Positions 44,865 to 53,117 of a stretch of 64,000 bases of DNA are shown piece by piece (within the stretch, counting starts at the first letter, position 1; each line of letters begins with the position of its first letter). The DNA is from JAKLIX01 sp964605655. Lineage in GTDB: Bacteria > Bacteroidota > Bacteroidia > Bacteroidales > CAIXZF01. The notes beneath the pieces are model-generated. The model did no database searches. It was not told the DNA's origin and worked only from the letters and a program-made list of their open reading frames with translations. The stretch is from positions 1 through 64,000 of the forward strand of contig CAZSDK010000001.1 in NCBI GenBank assembly GCA_964605655.1. Direction: 5' to 3'. The translations under genes and the position numbers were made by a program.

Positions 44865-46434
44865 ATCGGCCGAGAACATCTTCCTCAAGGCAGCAGCTTA
44901 CTTAAGGAACTGGGGCAAGTCACAGATACCGGTGATGGAATGTCTTCCCGAACGCATGAAGAAGAACTTGTTTGGTACGGCAGTGCCTTTGGGAAACCGA
45001 GGCAACCTGATCATGGTGACCAAAATCATCGGGGATACTGTTGTTGAGCTGGGTGCAGGTTTCGCCACCGGACTCACCCCTCACTCCCTGTTAACAAAAC
45101 GGGGCGACATCACCGGTGCCCGGATTTGGGTGAATAAAGTCAAGTCGCTGATGCGCTCTGAAGGGGGCGTTGCCCGTGCTGACAAGAAGAAGGTCAAGGC
45201 CGGGGACTTTTTTGAGGTGGTGGAATGGGGAGTTCCTGACCGGCCAAATCTCTGCGTATATGCCCCTCCTGCAGAAAAGAGCTTCGAGGAGCTGACTGCC
45301 TTTGGAAAGAAGTTTGAGTCCTGGGTCAGGGAAAATAACTTCATCTATATCACCGATCCTTCCGTCGAATCACCGTGGTACACCCTGTATTACACCTCTG
45401 AAGGCTGGAAAATGAAAGACATTGCCTCCCGTTTCCCCGACCTGATGTTGGGTAAGGTCCCTGATTTTAAGAAATTAAAGCAGGTCATTAACAAGGAAGG
45501 CAAGGTCTTTTTTTACCTTCAGCTTCCTCCTGTCAGGGAGTTGCCCGGGATGCTTGATATAGGAAAAGGCAGACAGGTGAATGCCGTGGAGTTTACCAAT
45601 GAGGCGGGATCCCAGTATACCCTGGCAGGAAGATTTGTGAATGGTCAGCTGTCTTATGCCTGGTTGATTCCAGGTGTTACCTGGAGTGACAGCACCTGGA
45701 CCAGCACCCTGCCTGTTGCCACCGACTGGGTTAGTGTTTCACCAGACTCCGTAAAGCAGAAGGCCGAAGTGCTTACCATGCTGGCTGCCAAGCTGGGAAA
45801 GATCAGGGGATGGCTCACTTTGCAGGCGCCTGCTGATGGTGGTAACTTTCCCTTTTATTTTGGATTAAGGAATAATGTCACCGGTGAAATTATCACCGAG
45901 AAAATTGCCGAACAACCGAGCCTGGCAGGAATGAAAGGTCTTCCTGAAAATGAGAAAATCAGTCCGGGAATTAATATCCTGAAAGAAGACGAGGAATATG
46001 GCCTGGTGCTCTTTACGGACCCCAATAAATATGACCGTTGGAACCGGGCAAAAAAGTGGGTGTATGTTTTTGCCATCGATCACGATGGTAAAACTATCCT
46101 CCTCTACCCATTATATTCCAACATGGGTGATGATCCGATGCCTTACGGTGCTGATTACAGGGACTACTGGATTCTGGGACCCAATCCGGCTTTTTCAGTG
46201 GGTACACCCTTTGGTTATGACACCTATTTCATGCTTGCCTGTGATGAAAATATCCTCAGCCCCAAGAGTGTCTTTGAATCAGATGGAGTACGCACCCGGG
46301 GAAAGGGTGGCGGAGGTTCCGCCTTGCGCAGTCTGCTCATAAACACCGGATCTGCACAAAGAGGGTTTAACCCGTCGACTCCATCAGAATGGCAGATCCA
46401 AAAGGTGACGGTCAGAAGTGTTGAAAAAAATTGA
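44821..46434 (+). CDS. C-terminal continuation of the caspase-like protein (shifted frame)
   Basis: This frame overlaps the end of the caspase reading by 44 bases, with only a TTG at its start, and continues its natural sequence (SSPDESAENIFLKAAAYL). After the caspase core comes a long C-terminal region of about 500 residues. Its last 150 residues resemble DUF4384-like domains (WVYVFAIDHDGKTILLYPLY, VGTPFGYDTYFMLACDE). If translated alone it would lack a signal peptide. Best read together with the preceding entry as one protein of about 745 residues. Confidence 0.7.
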   Translation: MRRELWYFQQSSPDESAENIFLKAAAYLRNWGKSQIPVMECLPERMKKNLFGTAVPLGNRGNLIMVTKIIGDTVVELGAGFATGLTPHSLLTKRGDITGARIWVNKVKSLMRSEGGVARADKKKVKAGDFFEVVEWGVPDRPNLCVYAPPAEKSFEELTAFGKKFESWVRENNFIYITDPSVESPWYTLYYTSEGWKMKDIASRFPDLMLGKVPDFKKLKQVINKEGKVFFYLQLPPVRELPGMLDIGKGRQVNAVEFTNEAGSQYTLAGRFVNGQLSYAWLIPGVTWSDSTWTSTLPVATDWVSVSPDSVKQKAEVLTMLAAKLGKIRGWLTLQAPADGGNFPFYFGLRNNVTGEIITEKIAEQPSLAGMKGLPENEKISPGINILKEDEEYGLVLFTDPNKYDRWNRAKKWVYVFAIDHDGKTILLYPLYSNMGDDPMPYGADYRDYWILGPNPAFSVGTPFGYDTYFMLACDENILSPKSVFESDGVRTRGKGGGGSALRSLLINTGSAQRGFNPSTPSEWQIQKVTVRSVEKN

Positions 46435-46484
46435 TCTCCGTTCACGGTCCAGGAACTCGTTTGACTAACATAATACCTTTAATC

Positions 46485-47696
46485 ATGAATGAAAACCAAC
46501 TCACCAAGACCACCCATTATCTGAACGTACTATGCAACGAAATTCAGGACCGTTCCGTGGGAAGTGCCGGAAACAGGCAGGCAACCGAGTTTATCAAGAC
46601 CTTGTTTGCTGCATCCGGATGGAAGGTGGAAGAGACCCCCTTGTTCGTCATGAATTGGATCACCACCGGGGCTTCGTTGCGCTGCGGGCACATTAACTTT
46701 GAGGTCTTTTCGTCACCTTATTCGCTGGGTTGCTCGGTGGAAGGAGTATTGAAGGCTGTCGACACCCTGGAGAAGCTTCAAAACGCCAGGTTAACAGATC
46801 ACATCGTGTTGTTGCATGGAGCTATCGCCTCCGAGCAGATCATGCCGAAGAACTTCGTGTTTTACAATCCGGATGAACACAGGCAGATCGTTGCCGTCCT
46901 CGAACGAGAAAAACCCGCAGCCATCGTTTGTGCCACAGAGCGTCATGCTGCGACAGCCGGCGGAGTGTATCCATTCCCTCTTTTCGAGGACGGAGATTTC
47001 GACATTCCCTCTGTATTCATGAAAGATACAGAAGGGGAAAAGCTGCTCCGCTGTGAAGGCAGCATGATTCAGCTGGTGTCCGGTGCCCGTCGCATTTCAG
47101 AGACCGCTTTTAATATCGTTGCCAGGATTAACGAAACCATGAAAGACCGGATCGTGATCACTGCCCATATTGACGCCAAAAAAGGGACTCCCGGGGCCAT
47201 CGACAACGCCACCGGCGTGACGGTCTTGTTATTGCTGTCGGACCTCCTTAAAGATTACAGGGGCAAATACTGTCTGGAAATGGTGGCTTTTAATGGGGAA
47301 GATTACTACGCAGTTCCCGGCCAGATGACATACATCGCACAAAATGAAGGGAAATTAGGCGACATCAGGCTGAACATAAACATCGACGGCGCCGGTTACC
47401 TGGAAGGTCCTTCCTGTTTTGCACCATTTGGGTTACCTGAGGATTTTCACAAGACCATGCAAAGACTGATAGCGCAACAGGAGGATATGGTCATCGGACA
47501 GCCATGGGTCCAGGGTGACCACAGCATTTTTGTTCAGTTCGGGTGCCCTGCCATTGCAGTGAGCTCAAACTGGTTAATAGAGAACATCGGCCAACAGGAT
47601 ATTACCCATACCCCGAAAGACCATTTGGGAATAGTAAGAAAAGAACGGATTCTGGAGATTGCAGGATTCATTACCCATCTTATAAATCAATTATAG
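46485..47696 (+). CDS. M28 family metallopeptidase, 403 aa, no signal peptide
   Basis: Start chosen at the ATG 46485 (MNENQLTKTTHY), since the 18 extra codons from 46431 overlap the preceding gene. The zinc ligands of M28 are seen as ITAHIDAKKGTPGAIDNATG (His and Asp), FNGEDYY (Glu-Asp instead of the common Glu-Glu), NIDGAG and HTPKDH. A protease-associated-like insert may precede them (about 60-215). The family removes N-terminal residues. Lack of a signal peptide points to the cytoplasm, unlike the exported M20 and M1 enzymes here. It follows the caspase-like gene by 50 bases. Confidence 0.85.
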   Translation: MNENQLTKTTHYLNVLCNEIQDRSVGSAGNRQATEFIKTLFAASGWKVEETPLFVMNWITTGASLRCGHINFEVFSSPYSLGCSVEGVLKAVDTLEKLQNARLTDHIVLLHGAIASEQIMPKNFVFYNPDEHRQIVAVLEREKPAAIVCATERHAATAGGVYPFPLFEDGDFDIPSVFMKDTEGEKLLRCEGSMIQLVSGARRISETAFNIVARINETMKDRIVITAHIDAKKGTPGAIDNATGVTVLLLLSDLLKDYRGKYCLEMVAFNGEDYYAVPGQMTYIAQNEGKLGDIRLNINIDGAGYLEGPSCFAPFGLPEDFHKTMQRLIAQQEDMVIGQPWVQGDHSIFVQFGCPAIAVSSNWLIENIGQQDITHTPKDHLGIVRKERILEIAGFITHLINQL

Positions 47697-47771
47697 CATA
47701 CGGCTATATTTGATATTCAAAATCTCCTGGGAGATCATAAAAAGGACGCGAGATTCAATGTCTGGTCCCTT

Positions 47772-47906
47772 TTACCCCTTCTTATCTCTCATTGCTTTCA
47801 GTTCAAAATTGAGATATTCTCTTTCCCAATTTTTTCTCCAGTGCTCCTCAGCCTGAACATGACCAGCAACGGCATTTATGGAACAAGGAAAGGGAAAACG
47901 AATCAA
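47772..47906 (-). pseudogene. Possible gene remnant or very small ORF
   Basis: Forty-four sense codons plus a stop with a plausible, charged amphipathic product (HWRKNWEREYLNFELKAMRD), but no ATG and an in-frame stop just upstream. Not recognised. Could be the tail of a decayed gene or chance. Confidence 0.2.
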
Positions 47907-48007
47907 AATATTTCAGCTACGCAAAGTGACAGAGCAATCACATACTCAGATCACAAAATCTCTTAAGTACTTATTTTAAATGTTTTACATTCACCACATC
48001 TAATAAC

Positions 48008-48015
48008 TACTTTTG
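48008..48015 (+). promoter_or_regulatory. -7 box of the second PNGase F-like gene
   Basis: TACTTTTG matches TAnnTTTG, 22 bases before the ATG at 48038. Confidence 0.55.
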
Positions 48016-48037
48016 CCTATTCAATTAAATCAAACTC

Positions 48038-51000
48038 ATGAAATTTTCAATTGTCTTCATTTCCGTTCTTATTTCGCTTTTCTTATTTATAGAACCTCGA
48101 TCGATAGCAGGCCCCGGAGATACCACGGTGGTGCACACTTTTCGATTCGACACCAACCTCAGGCAGGGAATCTTTCAGTTTCCAAATGATCCCAACAAGA
48201 CCTATGAAAAAATCCTCATGCTATACTCCATGAGATGCAAGAACGGATTGATTTCCACCCAGACCAACCCGAACCAGGGTTGTGGTGAATGGGACTATAA
48301 TTGTTTCACTTATATAGTGGATTCCACTCAGACCGATTCCCTCCGATCTTATCACAACTCACATGATATCAGCAACTTCAACGGAAGCTCCTTCCCTTAT
48401 ACGCTTTCACCTGTATATACTTACACTCAATATCAGCAACAACAACTCATCATCAACCAGGTCATCTCTGAAAACACTGCGGTGGCAGGGAATGGCACTT
48501 TATTGTTGAATCACCCTTTTCATACCTCTTCCTCTACCTGTCGTTCTCAGTATCTTTTCACAGCATCTGAACTGGGACTGGCAGGATTGGTTGCCGGACC
48601 TGTTACCAGTCTCCGCTTCGACCTTGCCAACCTGGGGAACTCCTTTGAGAACTTGAGAATCAGGATTAAACACACGATCCAGGATTCTTTAAACCCGGAC
48701 TTGCCGGAGACGGACAGCCTCACTGAGGTTTACTTCCTGAACACTTATCTTCTTTCAACAGGATGGCATCAGTTTGACTTTTATCAGCCCTTCAACTGGG
48801 ATGGGCTGTCGAATATTCTCGTCGACATCAGTTTCACCAACAATACACCGGGTATTGATAATGACCTACTCGGGCATGATGCAGGGGGAATCTTCTCTCT
48901 TTCCTCATCGCCTGATGACTCCTACATGAAGCTCTCAGGAGGCATGCAGGTAATACAGGTGAATCCTTCCTTCTTTGATTCCATCACCGATAAAATATCT
49001 ATTGCTTTCTGGTGCAAAGGGGATCCCGATAAACTCCCTGATAACACTACCCTTCTTGAGGGAGTCGACCAGTACAACAACCGCCAGGTGAACATCCACA
49101 TGCCCTGGAGCGACTCCAGAATATACTGGGATTGCGGAGGTGATGCCGGGGGTTATGATCGTATCGACCAGGCAGCCACGGTGGAGGAAATAGAGGGAAA
49201 ATGGAATTTCTGGACGTTCACTAAGAATGCTCAGACAGGAGTGATGCGCATTTATAAAAACGGTGCTCTTTGGGCTGGAGACACCGGAAAGACCAGGTCC
49301 ATCAACCTGCGCAATTTTCTTATCGGCAGGGCCGTCAACGGTAGCATCCCTTATTACGGATCATTAGATGAGATGAGTATCTGGAATACGGATCTGGATT
49401 CCGCTGCCATAGCTTCTATCATGTTCAGGGATATCACCTCATCTCATCCTTTATTCACTTCATTACAAGCCTATTATAAGATGAATGAAGGATCCGGAAC
49501 CAGCATTACCGATTCAGGTCCTTATGGGCATCATTCTGTGATGATCAACCCAGGATGGCGACAGTACAGGGGAGCAGAACGATTTCGCAACTTTGCTGCC
49601 TCCACCGAAAGACCCAATATTACTTTCGTCAGTGGATTATATAACACCACCCTTAACGTCATTCCTGTACTGGATTCCAATCTGAATGTGGCTACCTCTG
49701 TCATTTTTTATATGGTTTCGAATAACAACCTGTATGTTGTCGATACAAGCTATATATATCCCGCAACATACGCCTATATCCTTGATCCTGATGGAATTAA
49801 AGTGGATTCTGTTTTTATCGATGCCCAGGACAGCATTCTGGTAAGCCAGCTGGTCTATTACCAGCGGAGGCCGATGCGTGTGGAGCTGATCAATTTTATC
49901 ACACCTTATGGCAAAGGCTTAAATATAAATGGATTACAGGGAAAGACCTGGATCTTTGATGTGACCGATTATGCTCCTATTATGAAGGGGCCGAGGTTTA
50001 TGGCCATGTCTGACGGAGTCTACCAGGAAGACAATGATATCACTTTCGTCTTTTATGAAGGGACCCCGGAGAGGCCGGTCAAGAAGCTGCAACAGATCTG
50101 GCCCAGTGGTTCATGGGTCAGTCCGTCCTATAATGACATTTACGATGACCGGTATTTCGAGGCGCGATATGTGCCGACTGAAGCCAACACCTCCCAGTAT
50201 AAGGTCCGTTCAGCCATCAGCGGACATGGCCAGGAGGGTGAATTTATTCCCAGGATCCATACAATAACAGTCAATGATGTAAACAATTTCCCTCATCAGG
50301 TTTGGAAGGCCTGTGCCGACAATCCGATCTATCCGCAGGGGGGGACATGGGTCTATGCCAGGGCCGGCTGGTGTCCCGGCGCTGTCGTTGATACCAGGGA
50401 GATCGAGATCACTTCTCTGGTTACTCCCGGACAACCGGTCAAGTTGGATTACAGCCTGCCTTACAGCATGAATCCCGGCTCGTCCAACTACAGGGTCAAC
50501 AACCAGTTGGTTTCTTACGGGGCTCCCAACTTCGATCTGAATGCCGTCCTGGATTATATTCAGTCACCTTCCAGCCGCACCGAAGATGCCAGGTTCAATC
50601 CCATCTGCAATAAACCGGTGATCTCCATCAGCAATGGCGGTACCGACACGCTGACATCTGTAAAGATCACCTACGGCCGGACCGGGGGTGATTTTTCAGA
50701 GTACCAGTGGCAGGGAAAACTGGGCTTTCTGCAAAGCACGAAAGTGACCCTGCCCATGCCAGACTGGACCAGCAGCACCAGTGACCAATTCCAGGTTTTC
50801 CTTTCCGAGCCTAACGCGAGTGCAGATCAATATCCTTTCAACGATTCCGCGGTTTCATACTTTGCCTTACCCCCCACCTATCCCAATCATTTTGTCGTGG
50901 AGTTCAAAACCAACACCCGATATTGGGAAAACTATTATCTCCTGACCAACAGTAATGGTGACACTGTCCTATTCAAAAATTCCTTGACCGCCAACACTAC

Positions 51001-51484
51001 TTATAAGGACACTGTTGATCTGCCGGATGATTGTTATACTTTGTTCCTTAAAGATACGGGTGGTGACGGACTGAGTTTCTGGGCAAACACTGCCCAAGGG
51101 ACTGGTTATCTGAGGTTCAAGGGCATGGACAACAGCATACTGAAGAATTTTGGATCTGATTTTGGTGACAATATTTACCTTCAGTTCATGGTCAATTATT
51201 ACCTGTCGGTTCCTGAGGTAGAGGTGAAGACAGGGCAATGTATCCTATATCCTAATCCTGCCAATGATTTTGTACGTGCTGAGTTAAATTTTCCGGCAAA
51301 TTCTATGGCTCGTATTACCCTCACCGACCTCACGGGAAAGATGGTCAGGAAGGAGACCCTGAGGATTACACAACAACCTGAAATTGTTGACCTTGAAGTG
51401 CAGACCCTGAAGAATGGTATGTATTTTATGAATATCCGGGCAGGAGACTATAATGAGACTAAGAAGCTGGTGATCAGCCGTTAA
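48038..51484 (+). CDS. Secreted PNGase F-like protein interrupted by a LamG insert, with T9SS sorting domain, 1148 aa
   Basis: Signal peptide to about residue 24. The PNGase F N-domain starts before residue 60 and reaches GCGEWDYNCF (82-86 is CGEWD). It resumes only at FITPYGKGL (about 618) and FDVTDYAPIMKG, then continues with SGHGQEGEFIPRIHTITVND and ARAGWCPG (about 775). The roughly 530 residues between contain a beta domain (RSQYLFTASELGLAGLVAG, about 165-300) and a LamG domain (about 301-487). Asp60 and Glu206 of PNGase F seem kept (in CGEWD and GEF); Glu118 is not obvious. The end (about 1067-1148, CILYPNPANDFV) is a T9SS type A sorting domain. Paralogue of the protein at 20338. Confidence 0.82.
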   Translation: MKFSIVFISVLISLFLFIEPRSIAGPGDTTVVHTFRFDTNLRQGIFQFPNDPNKTYEKILMLYSMRCKNGLISTQTNPNQGCGEWDYNCFTYIVDSTQTDSLRSYHNSHDISNFNGSSFPYTLSPVYTYTQYQQQQLIINQVISENTAVAGNGTLLLNHPFHTSSSTCRSQYLFTASELGLAGLVAGPVTSLRFDLANLGNSFENLRIRIKHTIQDSLNPDLPETDSLTEVYFLNTYLLSTGWHQFDFYQPFNWDGLSNILVDISFTNNTPGIDNDLLGHDAGGIFSLSSSPDDSYMKLSGGMQVIQVNPSFFDSITDKISIAFWCKGDPDKLPDNTTLLEGVDQYNNRQVNIHMPWSDSRIYWDCGGDAGGYDRIDQAATVEEIEGKWNFWTFTKNAQTGVMRIYKNGALWAGDTGKTRSINLRNFLIGRAVNGSIPYYGSLDEMSIWNTDLDSAAIASIMFRDITSSHPLFTSLQAYYKMNEGSGTSITDSGPYGHHSVMINPGWRQYRGAERFRNFAASTERPNITFVSGLYNTTLNVIPVLDSNLNVATSVIFYMVSNNNLYVVDTSYIYPATYAYILDPDGIKVDSVFIDAQDSILVSQLVYYQRRPMRVELINFITPYGKGLNINGLQGKTWIFDVTDYAPIMKGPRFMAMSDGVYQEDNDITFVFYEGTPERPVKKLQQIWPSGSWVSPSYNDIYDDRYFEARYVPTEANTSQYKVRSAISGHGQEGEFIPRIHTITVNDVNNFPHQVWKACADNPIYPQGGTWVYARAGWCPGAVVDTREIEITSLVTPGQPVKLDYSLPYSMNPGSSNYRVNNQLVSYGAPNFDLNAVLDYIQSPSSRTEDARFNPICNKPVISISNGGTDTLTSVKITYGRTGGDFSEYQWQGKLGFLQSTKVTLPMPDWTSSTSDQFQVFLSEPNASADQYPFNDSAVSYFALPPTYPNHFVVEFKTNTRYWENYYLLTNSNGDTVLFKNSLTANTTYKDTVDLPDDCYTLFLKDTGGDGLSFWANTAQGTGYLRFKGMDNSILKNFGSDFGDNIYLQFMVNYYLSVPEVEVKTGQCILYPNPANDFVRAELNFPANSMARITLTDLTGKMVRKETLRITQQPEIVDLEVQTLKNGMYFMNIRAGDYNETKKLVISR

Positions 51485-51609
51485 TAGAATTATGACAGCC
51501 TCTGTTTCAATAGATGCAGGCAATGACACATCAAGGCGGAACCAAAAATGAAATGGGCCCCCTTCATGATTAGATGCAAAAAATCCTGAAAGTGGAAAAA
51601 TTCACACCT

Positions 51610-53091
51610 TTATTTTTTTACTTCAGTTCCCTCTCTCCTGCCAAACTCATAAAGGACCAGGTTTTGCTTGAATCTGTCTTCTCCCTGCAGCCAATATTCC
51701 TTTTTTAATTGGGAAAGTATTGCCTCTCCCTTAAAGGTCGACAAAGAGGTGGCATCCAGAAACAAAACTTTTTGGTACTCATTGATTTCAATTCCATCCA
51801 GGTCATTGACGGGAAAGATATTCATGGAGGAGAGATCCTGACTTCCCTTATGATAGAATTCATGATCCTGCACACTGCTAAAAAACTCAGGGTCATAATA
51901 ATACATGAAATTAAGAATGTAGAAATGCGGACTGATGACCAGGGCTGTTTCCCCGTCCTTCAGACTTTGCACCTTCTCCACAACCTCCTTAACCGGGCTC
52001 TTTACCTCTTCTTTAATCCTGAAAGTCAGGGCAAACAGAAGAACCAGGACTGCTGACAGAATATACTTATAAAGCCTGGCAGTGAATAAGTAATCCACAC
52101 AGAAGGCCAGTAGCAGATAGAAGGCCACAGAGCAATAGACCAGGTACCTGTCCTGAAAGATAGATATCTTATAGGAGACCAAAAACGTTAAAATGAAGGG
52201 TAGGCCAAACCATACAAGAATCAATATGACGACCGCTGATGTACTTTTCCTGTCCTTACCAACAAGAAATTTAATCAGGGCAGCCAGTAGTATTATTAAC
52301 GAAAGAACGGCAGTTACAGGTTTGTTGGAGAACTTCCAGATCAGGTTATACACGCTCACCAGGCCATCAGGAGGGTCGAAACAGGTACCCTGAGAAGCGA
52401 GTACCCTGAAACTATGAATAAAAGACATCAGGTTAGGCAGAAACAAAAGAAAGAGAGCCATCAGGCTGAGAACATAGGCTCTCCACAAGCGATGCCTGAT
52501 GCCGGGTAGTGTGAATATCAGGAGTGTCTGGACCAGAATGACAAAAAACGAGATATAATGGGAATACAGAAGCAACAGGTTGACTATCGAAAGATAAATC
52601 AGGTACTTACGTTCTTTCCTGCCTGTAATTAAATTCAAAAAGATATACATAGAAAGGCAGGCAAGAAGCGTAAACAAGGCGTAAACCCTTGCTTCATGGG
52701 CCAGGTGCAGGTTAAGGACAGAAAATGTATATACCAGGGCCGCGGTGATGCCCACACGGAAATTCACAAAAGTATAGCCGGTACGGTAGACGAAAAACGC
52801 GGCCACAGAACTGAAGATTACCGGAAGTAACCTCACCGAGACCACATCATTCCCAAAGATCCTTATCCAGAAATGAAGGACCATCTCAAACAAGGGCGGA
52901 TTGTTGGTGCCTTCCAGGAATCTGTTGATGGAAGGAAGGTCCATCTGAGCATGATAGATGGTAAACGGCTCATCCCCTGACACCGGGGTGATCGTCAGTC
53001 CGGCCAGTTTCAGGATGAGGTTCATCAGGACCAACAGGATGGGGATATGCCATCCCAACAGTTTTTCCTGGTCTTTCTCACTTAAGAACAT
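51610..53091 (-). CDS. GT39-like polyprenyl-phosphate-dependent glycosyltransferase, 493 aa
   Basis: About a dozen membrane helices. The first periplasmic loop has the acidic motif SGDEPFTIYHAQMDLP and then NNPPLFEMVLHFWIRIFG, the pattern of the GT39/ArnT-like family; LNLHLAHEARVYALFTLLA is another conserved segment. A small soluble C-terminal domain (about 390-493) follows. The protein would transfer a sugar from a lipid carrier outside the inner membrane. Last gene of a four-gene minus-strand group. Confidence 0.8.
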   Translation of the reverse strand: MFLSEKDQEKLLGWHIPILLVLMNLILKLAGLTITPVSGDEPFTIYHAQMDLPSINRFLEGTNNPPLFEMVLHFWIRIFGNDVVSVRLLPVIFSSVAAFFVYRTGYTFVNFRVGITAALVYTFSVLNLHLAHEARVYALFTLLACLSMYIFLNLITGRKERKYLIYLSIVNLLLLYSHYISFFVILVQTLLIFTLPGIRHRLWRAYVLSLMALFLLFLPNLMSFIHSFRVLASQGTCFDPPDGLVSVYNLIWKFSNKPVTAVLSLIILLAALIKFLVGKDRKSTSAVVILILVWFGLPFILTFLVSYKISIFQDRYLVYCSVAFYLLLAFCVDYLFTARLYKYILSAVLVLLFALTFRIKEEVKSPVKEVVEKVQSLKDGETALVISPHFYILNFMYYYDPEFFSSVQDHEFYHKGSQDLSSMNIFPVNDLDGIEINEYQKVLFLDATSLSTFKGEAILSQLKKEYWLQGEDRFKQNLVLYEFGRREGTEVKK

Positions 53092-53117
53092 ATCAATCCT
53101 ATTAGTCTATTAAAGAT

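Larger units (their letters stand above)
47697..48037. other. Intergenic region before the second PNGase F-like gene
   Basis: About 340 bases. It holds a TATATTTG box on the plus strand (47705-47712), a palindrome ATCTCC TG GGAGAT (47722-47735), and the promoter of the next gene at 48008. A 45-codon minus-strand frame (47772-47906, only a TTG start) reads AGHVQAEEHWRKNWEREYL and may be a gene remnant. Confidence 0.4.
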
